A DNA stretch of 64,000 nt from Paraspadella gotoi (Eukaryota > Chaetognatha): contig CM119264.1 of the NCBI GenBank assembly GCA_051294375.1, positions 8,191,051 through 8,255,050 of the forward strand, in the 5' to 3' direction. Made by a program: the position numbers and the translations under genes. Below are positions 48,263 to 60,041 of the stretch, in pieces (position 1 is the stretch's first letter; each line of letters opens with the position of its first letter). The notes under the pieces are model-generated. The model was not told the origin of the DNA. It ran no database searches and saw nothing but the letters and a program-made list of their open reading frames with translations.

Positions 48263-49870
48263 GGAGACGACGACGACGCGGACGACGACCGAAAGAACTA
48301 TGGCGTCACGAAAGAGGGAACCGAAGAAGAAAAAGCCAGCCAAACGACGGTTTAACCTTGCCAAGAATTACGAGTGGATAAAGGAGGAGGAGGAGGAGGA
48401 GAGGAGGAGGGAGGGAGGGGGGGGCAGACGCAGAACCAAACGACATGCTTTACATGCCTTACTCTCTTCATGACTCCTGACGGGAATTGTGATGTTGGGG
48501 AGCGTTTTCACGCGAGTCAGAGAAATAACAACAACAAAAACCAACAAGGAAAATCACGCCATTACGACTACAATCACAGCAAATAACCATATCAATAAAA
48601 GCGCCCAACGAACGTAAGACCAGAGTTAACCCAGACCTGCAAGCAACCACGACGACAAACAAAAACAATAACGACCAACAACGGGTCAGGGCTCGTGGAC
48701 TTCGAAAATCTGGAAACATCCGCGAGAAACGCGAAAGATAAAGACGAAAAACGAAAACGAGGCCGACGCTAGCGACGCCGTCGATGGAATCTCGTTAGCC
48801 CAGACAAAACGACTTCCACCTACTTCATTCGCAACAACCGCCCAAACACTTCGGTCCGCCAAATCCATCCGTTTGCTTTTCTCTTCCGCCTCTCCTTTCT
48901 TCCTCCTCCACCCTAACCCGGGCCTCTTCCTGCACCCCATCTTCGACGGACCCCTTTTCTTCACCCAACTTCGTCACGCCCCTTCTTACCCCACCCCCGC
49001 AACACACCCATCCACCCGCGCGTCTCACTTCCGATTTTCCGTTTCACGGCGATCACAAATTCGAAATCGAAACGACTTTCCTTTCGTCACCGACAGAAGA
49101 AGCGAGGCGGCGAACTCCGGCGAGAGGGCGGCTGCCGATCAACGGCAGCGGAATCAACGGCTGCCGGTATTCAACGGCAGCCGGATTCACCGGTTTCGGC
49201 GATCAAAGGCCCAATCAAAATTAAGGCCGCAATTCGAGCCGCAGCATTTATCAATCAAACCATCAATCCCTGATCGACAATGTTCCAAAAAGACCTTCCG
49301 AAAATATATTTCACTCAGAGATATTACCAGAAAAAGTCATTAAATCGAAGTCATTCAACTCTCGTGATCGAACCTCCGCAAATGCGGCCGATCGATATCA
49401 GCGGCAGCACGAGAAAAACCGATCGACGCAGCCGCAGGGCGACTTCGCCAAAATCTGCGGCAGGCGAACTCGCCTTTCCTTTTGCGGCAGTCGTTTCCAG
49501 ACGAAGCTCAGTTGGCGGCCACAGGAGTAAGTGAAAGGAGCGAGCGACTGGGGAGACTTTTAAAACGACGACGACGACGACGACGATCACAACGACGACT
49601 CACGAGCGGCGAGGAAAGAAAAAAAATGAAGGGAAACGATAAACACAGCCCAAAAATATATAGGCAGAAAAAAGGTTTGGAACGAAGGGTGGGGTAGAAA
49701 AATGAACAAGAAAATTAAATATTAAGAGAAGGGAAAAAAATAAAATGAAAGAAAATGAATTGCTGTGTCTTAAATTTTGAATAGTTCTAGTCTTTTTTTT
49801 ATAACTTTTTATGTGATTGTATTTTTAAAATTTATAACATTATACAACATACAAAAAGAATTCAGTCAAA
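48263..49870 (+). repeat. partial third copy of the 895-codon exon region
   Basis: Corresponds to about 55130-56690 reversed: the poly-Gly-coding GGA tract at 48385-48425, Asn/Lys-rich part at 48520-48620, 15-base repeat region at 49125-49195 and the donor area (GGAGTAAGTG, one G missing) at 49525. Small indels break the frame repeatedly. Confidence 0.75.
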
Positions 49871-49940
49871 AACAAATGGAAAAACGTGAAACTGACAGGA
49901 GTGAAGACAGGAGACAGAAGTGAGACACACACAGAGAGAG

Positions 49941-50000
<60 letters not shown>

Positions 50001-50215
50001 AGGAAGAGGAGACAGAGAGAGAGAAGAGAGAGAGAAGGAGAGAGAGAGAGAGATGGAAGAGAGAGAGAGAGAGAGAGGATCACTCTCTGTCAGTTTCACG
50101 TTTTCCATTTGTTTTTGACTGACTTCTTTGTAGGAAAAAGTTATAAATTTTAAAAATACACCCATAAAAAGTTATAAAAAAAGACTAGAAACTATTCAAA
50201 AAAAAGACGAGGAGA
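49760..50215. repeat. small fold-back with (GA)n loop
   Basis: Arms 49760-49920 and 50085-50215 are inverted copies (both contain CGTGAAACTGACAG or its complement and a TTATAAATTTTAAAAATACA-type segment) around a GA array at 49939-50081. It then joins abruptly to block P sequence. Confidence 0.8.
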
Positions 50216-52700
50216 TAATAGGAAGAATAAATGAACGAAAAAAACAACTGATAAAACCTGAAACATGACAAAGAAAGCATCCGTATCTAAACAAAAAAAA
50301 CACCGCAACGACACTGAACCATCCTATTTTTTCAAAATACGTCATTCGAACTGAAGCTGAAAACAAACCAGGCGAAAAAAGCAACTATAGAGAACTACTC
50401 CGTAAAGCAGGCTCCGAAAAATCCCGTTCCACCCCAAGTACACACGACACCAGTACAGAAAGGCAAGTTCACCCTCCCTCCACCACAAAACAACATCAGA
50501 AAAAAGAAGAAAAGTCAATTAACGCCGAAAGCAGGGTAAAGAAAAAAAAAACGTCAACCGAGAAAACTCGACAGAACAAGCCAAAAGCGCAGTCAACAAA
50601 CAAAACCCGGTCGAGAAAGTACACGCAGAGTCACGATCAGAACAAAAAAAGAAAAGTAAAGAAACCAGAAAGGACGCAGACTCAACTATAACACCACACC
50701 AAGAAAAGTAAAGACAACAGCACATGGACAGAAGCCAGCCTCACATAAGAACAAAAAATAAAAGTAAAGAAAAGAAAGGAAGACAGCTCACCACCTATCA
50801 AAAAAAAAAAGAAACAGTATACGAAAAGACAACGGAAAAAGCCAAGTAACGATAACAAAACGAAAGTAAAGACAAGCAAAGAAAAGAGAGTCACCTATAA
50901 AAAAAAAAACAACAAAATAAACGAAAAGAATGCGAAAGCGTCAACTAGTAAAAAAAGAAAAATAACACGAAAAGAAAGGAAAAGAAGTCAACCGATAAAA
51001 AAAAAGAAAATCTAAAGAAAAGAAACGAAAGCAAGTTAATCAATAAAAAGCAAAAGTAAAGAAAAGAAAGGAAAACGAAGTCAACGATAAAAAACAGAAA
51101 GTAAAGAAAAGCAAAGACCAGAGAAGCGAAGAGCGAAGGACGACGAATCGCGAAAAACTAAAGTGAGTTTGGGACAAGAATCGACTTTGAAAGTAAAAAT
51201 TCGTGGTCGGCCGAAGCTTTGGACGACATAACGCCACCGCCCACACCGACCGCGTTTGGCCGGATACCCAGATCCACGGATCCGACATCCCTGGATACGG
51301 AAACGATGACAGCAGAGGTTGGCCCTGGATATTGGAGGAAAGAACGGAAAGAGAAGAGAAATGATAAGATTTACGTTTAGGCATAGAGGATATGAATTGA
51401 AAAGTTGGAGATTCGACTTCGATCGAGTTGAAAAAAAACTATTTCGGGTTTTTAAACATATCTATAAAACTACTATAAATTCCTACTATTAAAAACTACT
51501 TATAAACTACTTTGCTCTTTTTGCTTTTTGCCTCTTTCTTTCTTTCTTCTCTTTCTTTCTTTCTTCTCTTCTTCTTTCTTTTCTTTGCTTTTCTTTCTTT
51601 CATTTCCCTTTTCTTTCTTTCTTTTTCTTTTTCCTCTTTTTCTTTCTCCTTTCTTGTCTTTCTTCAGCCTATCATTTGGACTGTCTATATCTCTCTGTCC
51701 GTCTATCTGTAACTATCTAGCGAAACAAAGTTAGGAAACCATTTTTTAATTGAGAGGGATTATCTACTCGACAGAACTTGCTCGATTTTTTAAAAATTTC
51801 AGGCATGTTTTCAGATTCTAAGCCTTAATAACACGGTAAATTCTCCTTTCAGTTGCTTCCCTTCGGCATTCTTTTCGTAAGATCAACGAAACGAGTTAGC
51901 AAGAGGACTAATACAGATTCGCTAACCTCAAGTAAAAAAAATGGCGGGAAAAAAAATCGCGCTTTTACGTTTTCCACAATTCTCTGTATTCGAGCCTTAA
52001 TTTATTGGTTTCTATTCTAATTTCAAATTGAAGTTTTAGTTTATTTTTTTCATTTTTTTAAAATTTGCGTTATGCAGATAGACAGCCTCCTCTCTTTGGT
52101 TCATAAAGGTGCAATTGTAGCTCCTAGAAAAGAGAGAAAGACGCAATTAGATTATCGTAAGCAATAGCTCTAGAAAAAGAGACGTAATTACCAACAATCG
52201 TGGAGGGCTGAAAGAAAAGAATTGCGCTATAAGGTGTGGAAAAACATTTCACTTCGTACCTCAATTCGCTTTACAGAGAGCATGCCGCTACGACGAATGC
52301 AAGGCAGTGGTCGAATGCCGAAGGGAAGGCCATACCAAATTTATTGAGGAATGTTTTACCCATGTTTTGTATATTTTTTAACTTGAATAAATGAACTTTT
52401 AAAAATAAAAATGTTTGCTCACTTTTTTTCCTAGATAGTAAATGTTAGCAGTCCTGCCAACTCTCTTTCAAAAATCTCTCTCTCACTTTCTCTCTCTCTC
52501 TCGTCTCTCCTGCTTCCTCTCTCGTACCTACTCTCTCCCGTCCACTCTCTATAAATCACCTCTGCACAACTGTCATACATAACCCAGCACAGCCATGTGA
52601 AAAGCCATTACAAGGATTTGTTGAGAGAACGTCCCGTCGGATGGAAGAAGGGGAGGAGAAGGGAGGAAAGGGAAAGGGAGGAAGTGGAAGACACTGAACG
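50210..52700 (+). repeat. error-rich copy of block P and start of B'
   Basis: Same order as 34325-34817 followed by 44480-46000, but with very frequent single-base insertions, especially C. It contains a third Tc1-like copy at 51715-52438 and a broken copy of the 44644-44895 exon. Reads like uncorrected single-molecule sequence. Confidence 0.75.
51715..52438 (+). mobile_element. Tc1/mariner derivative, noisy duplicate
   Basis: Counterpart of 45229-45830 with the same CTATCT...AGATAG ends and a following TA; longer because of inserted bases. Not an independent insertion. Confidence 0.65.
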
Positions 52701-54230
52701 AGAAGAACGGAGAAGAGGGAACGAGGAGAAAAGATTAATCTGAGAGGGGGAATTGAAAAGGCGCTGTGGAAACCTCGCGAGGGGAAAGAGACTTCACAAG
52801 AGCGAATAGGGAATGGGAAGGGGGGCGGCGAGGGGGGGTGGCGCTTCGTTAGCGAAGAAGACCATTCGAGAGACTCGGCCGCAATTCAGTTGCTGTCGGA
52901 GATCGAACGAGGATGGGGGGGCGAACTGGAAAAATGGTGAGGGGGGCAGGGAAGAAGGATTAGAGTTTTGTATAAAAAAAAGAAAGATGGCGAATGTGAA
53001 AAAGAAGAAAAAAAAACGTGTGAGAGAAAAAAGGTGAGAAGAAAAGTGAAGAGAAAAACCAGGGAAGACGGATCCGGAGAAAGGAAAAGGGGGTCTGTTG
53101 TTGGAGGAAGTAAATGGAGCGAGAGAAGATCTTGGAAATAGAAAAACAATGGCGGCTAAAAGGAGAAAAATGGAGAAAAGGAGAAAATGGAGAAAAGAGA
53201 TAATGGAGAAAAGAGGAATGGAGAAAAAGGAAAAAAAGGAGAAAAAGCAGGAAAATGGAGAAAAGGAGAAAAATAGAGTTGCTCCGCGAGTCATCTCGCG
53301 GCGCAACCTAAAAAGGAAAAAAATAGGAAATGAAGAGAAGACAAAAGGTTACGCTTTTCGGATCGCGGAAAAACCTGAGATTGATAGATATGATCCATTT
53401 TCCGATTCAACGTCTGGGAGGAAAGAAGAGTTAGTGAATTAATCTAGCGAAAAGAATTATTTCTCGTTTGAAGGTTTCTTCTGAAGAAAATTTTGATTTG
53501 GTTTCCAATATATTTCCAAATTTTGTTCACGTTAAGTAACAATACGTGGTCGATAGATAAGTACTTGCATCATCATTTTGATGAATAGTTAAAGAAAAAC
53601 TTATCACCTGAACTGTGACAGCTGAAGATCATGATGATTGAATGATGATGATGAAGATGATAACCGCGGATTCGTCACTCCGATTTGTCCAACAATATCG
53701 TTAGCGGTCGCTATTTTGAAGATTCTTGATTAATGAATTTTAAAACATCTCATAAAAAACAACATTGTTTAGCAACTTTAAAACTCTCGTCGAAAGAAAC
53801 TCAACTTGGATTGGTGAGACGAGAATGGGATCGGCTCAACTTTAAGACTACTAATCCAACGGAGTTTTAACTGCATCCGTTCAAAATCAATTATTCCGAG
53901 TTTAAAAAATTCTAAAAGAAATAGTTTAATTATTTTTTTCGAAAGAAAAATCCTTTTTTTTCTTCTGTTATTTTTAAATAAAGGCAAAGGATTTCTCGAG
54001 TCGCGACTGAGCTCGACGCTGCTGGCGGCAAAAGACCGTAGATTTTAGCGGCGCCAACCCGAGTCGACTTCTTTAATCGACACCAGATGGGCAGCGGCGA
54101 ACAAAGAACGAAACAAAAGACAATAAAAAAGAAAAAGAAAGGAAAAGGGTAAGAAAGGGAGAGAAAATGGAATGAGGCGGGAGAAATGGGAAGGAAGGGG
54201 GAGAGACGAAGAGATAAGAAAAGAGGAAGA

Positions 54231-54293
<63 letters not shown>

Positions 54294-54381
54294 GGTGATA
54301 AACGCGAAGGTCCCAACCAAGACAAGGGGATGATGATTCGACGCCATTAGTGTTGTCCTTGGTCGCCTTGTAAGGGGCGAT

Positions 54382-54416
<35 letters not shown>

Positions 54417-54422
54417 TAGAGA

Positions 54423-54455
<33 letters not shown>

Positions 54456-54884
54456 GAGAGGAATATTTAAAAATGATTTTATTTAGGAATCAATCGTTTT
54501 AGCCGGAGGGTTGGAAAAATGTAATGGATAACAAACAGGAGTAACAAAGTCAAAGTTCGAAATTAGGCCACTTGTATTATGTAATATGTAATAATGTGAA
54601 TATGTACTTAAGGTTGAACCTTTCTTTTTTAAATCCATATCCTGGTATACATTAATGGAACAGTTGAATAAGAGAAAGGGAGTAATTACTATCAAGAAAA
54701 AGAGACATTTACTGAATGACAAAACGAACGACAGCGAAAAACTGGCCGAGTCTAAAATTTCAAGTTCCCGCGAAGCAAAACAAATCCAGACAGAAAAAAA
54801 GGTTTTTGTTCTCAAACCGACGTCATTTAGTCCTTCGCTCATCAGAATTCATTTCTTCTTTTGTTTCCAACCATTTTTTTCTTC
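52701..54884 (-). repeat. second copy of block B'
   Basis: Direct copy of about 45950-48230, including (GA)n arrays at 54233-54292 and 54380-54462 and the CpG-containing exon candidate near 54000. Cleaner than 50.2-52.7 kb. Confidence 0.75.
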
Positions 54885-55022
54885 TCCTCTCTCTCTCTCT
54901 CTCTCTCTCTCATCTCTTCTCTCGTCTCTTCTCTCTCTCTCTCTCTCTCTGTCTCCTCTCTCTCTTCCTCTCTCTCTCTCTCTCTCTCTGGTCTCTCTCT
55001 CTCTCTCTCTTCTCTCTCTCTG
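54885..55022. repeat. (CT)n array between blocks B' and A'
   Basis: Interrupted CT run grading into TGTGTGTG. Its counterpart in the third copy is the GA array at 49939-50081. Confidence 0.9.
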
Positions 55023-55324
55023 TGTGTGTCTCACTTCTGTCTCCTGTCTTCACTCCTGTCAGTTTCACGTTTTTCCATTTGTTTTTGACTGAATTCTTTT
55101 TGTATGTTGTATAATGTTATAAATTTTAAAAATACAATCACATAAAAAGTTATAAAAAAAAGACTAGAACTATTCAAAATTTAAGACACAGCAATTCATT
55201 TTCTTTCATTTTATTTTTTTCCCTTCTCTTAATATTTAATTTTCTTTTCATTTTTCTACCCCACCCTTCGTTCCAAACCTTTTTTCTGCCTATATATTTT
55301 TGGCCGTGTTTATCGTTTCCCTTA

Positions 55325-55349
55325 NNNNNNNNNNNNNNNNNNNNNNNNN
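55325..55349. other. assembly gap, 25 N
   Basis: Gap just downstream of the 895-codon exon, inside its first intron. Confidence 0.9.
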
Positions 55350-55446
55350 TTTTTTTCTTTCCCGCCGCTCGTGAGTCGTCGTTGTGATCGTCGTCGTCGT
55401 CGTCGTCGTTTTAAAAGTCTCCCAGTCGCTCGCTCCTTTCACTTAC

Positions 55447-58035
55447 CTCCTGTGCCGCCAACTGAGCTTCGTCTGGAAACGACTGCCGCAAAAGGAAAGG
55501 CGAGTCGCCTGCCGCAGATTTGGCGAACGTCCCTGCGGCTGCGTCGATCGGTTTTTCTCCTGCTGCCGCTGATTCGATCGGCCATTTGCGGAGGTTCGAT
55601 GCACGAGCGTTGAATGACTTCGATTTAATGACTTTTCTGGTAAATAATCTCTGAGTGAAATATATTTTCGGAAAGGTCTTTTGGAACATTGTCGCATCAG
55701 GGATTGATGGTTTGATTGATAAATGCTGCGGCTCGAATTGCGGCTTGAATTTTGATTGGGCCTTTGATCCGACAACCGGTGATCCGGCTGCCGTTGATCC
55801 GGCAGCCGTTGATCCGGCTGCCGTTGATCCGGCAGCCGCCCTCCCGCCGGAGTTCGCCGCTCGCTTCTCTGTCGGTGACGAAAGGAAAGTCGTTCGATTT
55901 CGAATTTGTGATCGCGTGAAACGAAATCGGAAGTGAAAGACGCGCGGGTGGATGGGGTGTGTCGGGGGTGGGGTAAAGAAGGGGCGTGACGAAGTTGGGA
56001 TGAAGAAGGGGTCCGTCGAAGATGGGGTGAGGAAGAGGCCCGGGTTAGGGTGGAGGAGGAGAAGGGAGAGGCGGAAGAAAAAGCAACGGATGGATTTGCG
56101 GACGAAGTGTTGGGCGGTTGTGCGGATGAAGAGGTGGAGTGGTTGTCGGGCTTCGAGATTCCATCGACGGCGTCGCTAGCGTCGGCCTCGTTTTCGTTTT
56201 CGTCTTTATCTTTCGCGTTTCTCGCGGATGTTTCAGATTTCGAAGTCACGACCCCTGACCCGTTGTTGTCGTTATTGTTTTGTTTGTCGTCCTTGTTCTT
56301 GCAGGTCTGGGTTAACTCTGTCTTACGTTCGTTGGGGCAGCTTTTATTGATATGGTTATTGCTGTGATTGTAGTCGTAAATGGCGTTGATTTTCTTGTTT
56401 TGGTTTTTGTTGTTGTTATTTCTGACTCGCGTGAAAACGCCCAAACACAATTCCCCGTCAGGAGTCCATTGAAGAGAGTAAGGCATGTAAAGCATGTCGT
56501 TGTCGTTCTCTCTCCCCCCGCCTCCTCCTCCTCCTCCTCCTCCTCCTCCTCCTCCTTTATCCCTCGTATTCCTTGGCAGGTAAACGTCGTTTGGCTGCTT
56601 TTCTTCTTCGGTTTCCCTCTTTCGTGACGCCATAGTTCTTTCGGTCGTCGTCGTCGTCGTCGTCGTCCTCCCCGTTTCGCCGGCCGGAAATGGAGTCGGT
56701 CTCCACCGACGCCGCCTCCCGGGCGTCCATTCCATTTCCGGCGTCACGCCCCCGGCGCGACGCGGCGCCGCCCGATCCAACTTGGTCGCCACGCCCACCT
56801 TCTTTTTCGACGTTTCCAAGTCGGCGGCGGCGGCGGCGACAGCGGCGTCGTCTCGATTTCGGGTCGCGCCCTCGGGCGTCTCTGCGCGCTCTTCCGTCGA
56901 CCCGGCGCCCTTTCGTGACCCGGCGTTCCTTTTCGGTTCGACGCGATCTTGCGACGAAGCGACGCCGCCTTCTCCGCCTCGTATTTTTTCGGCGCCGCGA
57001 ATGAGCGCCGTCGCAGTGGAAATGGGCGGCGCCGTGGGAGGCGCTCCGCCGAAAAAGTGTGACGCGGCTGGATTTTGAAACGGCGTCGTCGCGATGGACG
57101 AGACGGGATAATCGCCATCGTAGGCCAAGAGAGGAAACGCCGATGGAAACGTCAGCGCAAAAGGAGTGAGAGCGTTGGCATCCACCAACGGCGGGGCGGC
57201 GTCAAAGGGCGCGCACGCTGTCATCGGCGCCACCGTCGCCAGCGGCTTTAACTGCGTCAACGACGACGACAACGAAGACGAAATGGCATCCTTTTTGTCT
57301 CCTCTCACAGGCGTCGTCGTCGTCGTTGTCGTCGTCGTCGTCGTCGTCAACGCAACGTGCGTTTCCCCACCCGTCCAAGCCGCTCCGGTAGCCATGGAAA
57401 CAAAGGACGCCGAAGCAGCCGCCGACGCCGCCGACGCGGTCGTTGCCAAGAAACCGTCGGGAGAAATATGGGCGTGGCCGAACGACGCAGAGGGGAAAGC
57501 GGAAGCGACGGGCGCGAGAGGAAAGCGGGGGGGAGGGAGGAAGAGGTGAGGAGAGTTAGGGTGGGGGAGGGGAAGTGGGAGAGGGTGGCTGGGTGGAGGG
57601 GGTCTCAATGGGTAAGGAAGAGGTTGAGCCGGCTGAGGAAGAAGTTGAGAGGAGAAACTCAGATTAGGAATGGGAAGTTGAGGGAGTAAAGTCGAGTTGA
57701 GTTGAGCGTCCGGGAAACTGGAATGAGCGAAATAGTTTAGTTGAGAACCGGGAAGTTGAGACGGAGGAAGATGAGGAGAACAAGGGGTTTGAGGGGGTGG
57801 AAGATGAGGAGAACAAAGGAGTTGAGGTCCGCGGGAACCGGCGATCGACGACGCGCGCGGTGCGTGAAACGTCGGGGGAGACGGCGTCAAAAAAACAGGA
57901 GGAAAAGAATCCGTGGCTAAGGAAGGGGGCGTCACTGTGGCGGGCGACGACGACGACGACGACGACAGGGAAAAATCGATTTGTTGTCCGTAAAAGTTGG
58001 AGGAAACGGAGACGGCGGCGGCGGAGGCGGAAGGA

Positions 58036-58067
<32 letters not shown>

Positions 58068-58133
58068 CGAGGAGGCGGCGGCGGAGATCATAGCTTTCGT
58101 CGTTTCTCGGGTCGTTTCGTCGGTTGTTTCCAT
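55447..58133 (-). CDS. 895-codon exon of a large low-complexity protein
   Basis: Open from the first in-frame ATG (58133) for 895 codons plus two bases, ending in CAGGAG|GTAAGT (donor 55446-55441), so it is probably the first coding exon of a longer gene. Layout by residue: METTDETTRETTK; Ala/Ser run 15-45; VSSNFYGQQIDFSL then Ser; a Pro-rich section to about 210; ASFGHAHISPDGFLATTASA near 222; a Thr run; a basic Arg-rich part; a run of 14 Gly; MLYMPYSLQWTPDGELCLGV; an Asn/Lys/Asp-rich part; five-residue repeats (LPDQR/QPDQR); basic C-end. Probably a disordered nuclear or RNA-associated regulator, but that is inference; no domain recognised. Broken copies lie at 36550-39720 and 48263-49530. 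High GC against AT-rich flanks. A 12-residue out-of-frame upstream ORF or longer may precede the ATG. Confidence 0.55.
55765..55840 (-). repeat. 15-bp tandem repeat in the large exon
   Basis: Five units of GATCCGGCTGCCGTT and its variant GATCCGGCAGCCGTT, in frame, encoding five-residue repeats. Confidence 0.9.
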
Positions 58134-58160
58134 TTTCTTGGCCAAGATGGCGCAGCGGGG
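58134..58160. promoter_or_regulatory. YY1/TISU-like element at the start of the large exon
   Basis: CCAAGATGGCGCAG (58142-58155) on plus matches YY1 (AAGATGGCG) and the TISU core found at short-leader start sites, but on the strand opposite to the large exon. On plus it would start only a five-codon ORF. A bidirectional promoter or simple YY1 site is possible. Confidence 0.4.
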
Positions 58161-58863
58161 TTGAGGGTCATTTCTTTCTTTCTTTCTTTATTTATTTATT
58201 TTTATTTGAGGTGGGGGCTGAAGGGTCGGATGATGAAGCGAAAGTCAAAAGCTGAAAGTCGGAAATGAACTGAATGAGAAGGTTTTTGATTGGTTGATCT
58301 ATCGTCGTGATTGTGATATGTGAATCGTGACACGTGGAGCGAAACTGACGCGGATTATGTTCTTCTTTTTTTTTTTGGTTTGAGTTAATTTTCCGTCGCG
58401 CGGAACGAAGAAGAAAGACTTTTTGGGTTCAGCTGCGAAACAAAGAGACAAGTTAAAAGTGAGAGTCAAAAGTGAGATGACGAGAACGGCGGAGAAAAGT
58501 GAGAAAAAAAAGAAAAGAAAAGAAAAAGAAAAAGTCGGAAAATAGAAAATAAGTTTTTTCCCCTGAAGGAAAAAAAAATTGACTCGCGATAAAAAAAAAG
58601 AAAAAAAAAAGAAAGAAGAAAAGTATAACGAAAAATCTCAGCCGTGACGTTGATGACGACGACGATAATAAGGACGATTAATACATACGACGACGACGAT
58701 ACTTTTGACGTTGGAATTATTAATGATAAACTGAACGAGGACAAAAACCAACAAAACCGTAGTCACTAATGGAATGAAAAATCTAAGTTTAATGAATGCG
58801 TTCACGCAAACTGCGGCCACCTTAATTACTCGAAATGGTTTAGTAAAAAACACCAAGGCGTTT

Positions 58864-58944
58864 AAAATGGATCGAAATGGAACGACGGCATCTAAATGGA
58901 TCGAAATGATTCAAATGGAAAGAATGCATCTAAATGGATTTAGC
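58864..58944. repeat. array of AAATGGATCGAAATGG-like words
   Basis: Six imperfect copies of a 12-18-base word (AAATGGAT, CGAAATGG, TCTAAATGGATT) in 80 bases, about 750 bases upstream of the large exon. The inverted counterpart at 35697-35780 keeps the same words. A homotypic protein-binding cluster is possible. Confidence 0.5.
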
Positions 58945-58987
58945 GACCTCGCACCATTCGTCTTCCCCTCGACGCTTCATTTCCGGT

Positions 58988-58991
<4 letters not shown>

Positions 58992-59021
<30 letters not shown>

Positions 59022-59236
59022 NNNNNNNNNNNNNNNNNNNNNNNNNNNNNNNNNNNNNNNNNNNNNNNNNNNNNNNNNNNNNNNNNNNNNNNNNNNNNNN
59101 NNNNNNNNNNNNNNNNNNNNNNNNNNNNNNNNNNNNNNNNNNNNNNNNNNNNNNNNNNNNNNNNNNNNNNNNNNNNNNNNNNNNNNNNNNNNNNNNNNNN
59201 NNNNNNNNNNNNNNNNNNNNNNNNNNNNNNNNNNNN
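58992..59236. other. (CT)n followed by a 215-N gap
   Basis: CT array 58992-59021, then N to 59236. The matching part of block A (about 35400-35640) suggests that the gap holds a GA/CT array and a CpG-rich segment. Confidence 0.9.
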
Positions 59237-59725
59237 CCGTTGTTGTGGTTGACGTCATCGTGGCGCGGGTTCCATTGTTGGTGCCAAACGTCTGTTGCGG
59301 CTGTTTTCGTCTCGCAAATCTCGTGTTTTTCAGGTTTAATGGACTCCTGCTTCTCTCGCGTCTCTCGCAGGCGCCCGCGTCACGATCGTTATCCTCGTCG
59401 TTTTCGTCGTCGTCGTCGTCGTCGTCGTCATCGTTAAAGTCTCCTTGGTAGTTTTTATTTTCTATGTTATGATTTTTCGTCGTCCCGATGACGGACGAAA
59501 AATATAAACGTGATTTTTTTCCTTTTTTTGGGCGATTTTACAGTTTTATTGGTTGAACCCATAATGATCTAAATAGGGAACGTCCGGCGTAATCTTCATT
59601 GTCATGACAGATAATCCTGTTTCTTAAGAAGCAGGAATTAGAGACTTCGTTAGATACGAAAATCGGTCACTACTAATGAGATACACGTTTCTCTTTCTCT
59701 CTGCGCTCTCCGACGTCGCTTACCC
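59237..59725 (+). repeat. upstream flank, right part of block A'
   Basis: Matches 34843-35420 inverted. Includes a good 3' splice site (TCTCTCGCGTCTCTCGCAG, ends about 59369) and CGT repeats at 59395-59430; possible exons were not resolved. Folds back again at 60042. Confidence 0.7.
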
Positions 59726-59750
59726 NNNNNNNNNNNNNNNNNNNNNNNNN
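59726..59750. other. assembly gap, 25 N
   Basis: Lies at the turn of another fold-back. Confidence 0.9.
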
Positions 59751-59906
59751 ACCGTGCGATTTGCGTCGATCGACAACAAGTGACTACGGAAAAAGACGAC
59801 AAAATCTACAAAATCCTCGTCTCTCTTCTCCGTATCTCTCTCGTCTCTCTCGTCCTCTCTCTCCTCGCTCTCTCTCTCTCAATCTCTCTCTCTCTTCTCT
59901 TCTTCC

Positions 59907-60038
59907 ATGATGCTCGATGCCTTAGCCCAGATTGAGGTGAAGACCACGTCGCAGATTTGGGCCAGAGACGCTCACAAGCGTGAATGCGCGTTGTGCGCGC
60001 TCTACTGTTTATGTCTCGGTCTTCACCACGGGAAATAA
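59907..60038 (+). CDS. 43-aa ORF after a (CT)n tract
   Basis: MMLDALAQIEVKTTSQIWAR, DAHKRECALCALYCLCLGLH, HGK, TAA at 60036-60038. High GC3, Cys-rich second half, non-repetitive: coding-like. Preceded by CT-rich sequence (59820-59905) and closely followed by a donor-like GG|GTAAGC at 60043, so the annotated stop may not be the true end. Lies in the loop of a fold-back and spans a 10-base inverted repeat, so an RNA structure is an alternative reading. No family recognised. Confidence 0.38.
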   Translation: MMLDALAQIEVKTTSQIWARDAHKRECALCALYCLCLGLHHGK

Positions 60039-60041
60039 AAA

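Noticed and set aside
50519-50894. Cys-rich ORFs
   Set aside because: They arise in the segment with a high rate of spurious single-base insertions.
42892-52438. Three independent insertions of the Tc1-like element
   Set aside because: All three lie in copies of the same block with the same flanks, so they represent one insertion.
56744-57689. ORFs antisense to or overlapping the 895-codon exon
   Set aside because: Shadows of a GC-rich exon; shorter and without splice support.
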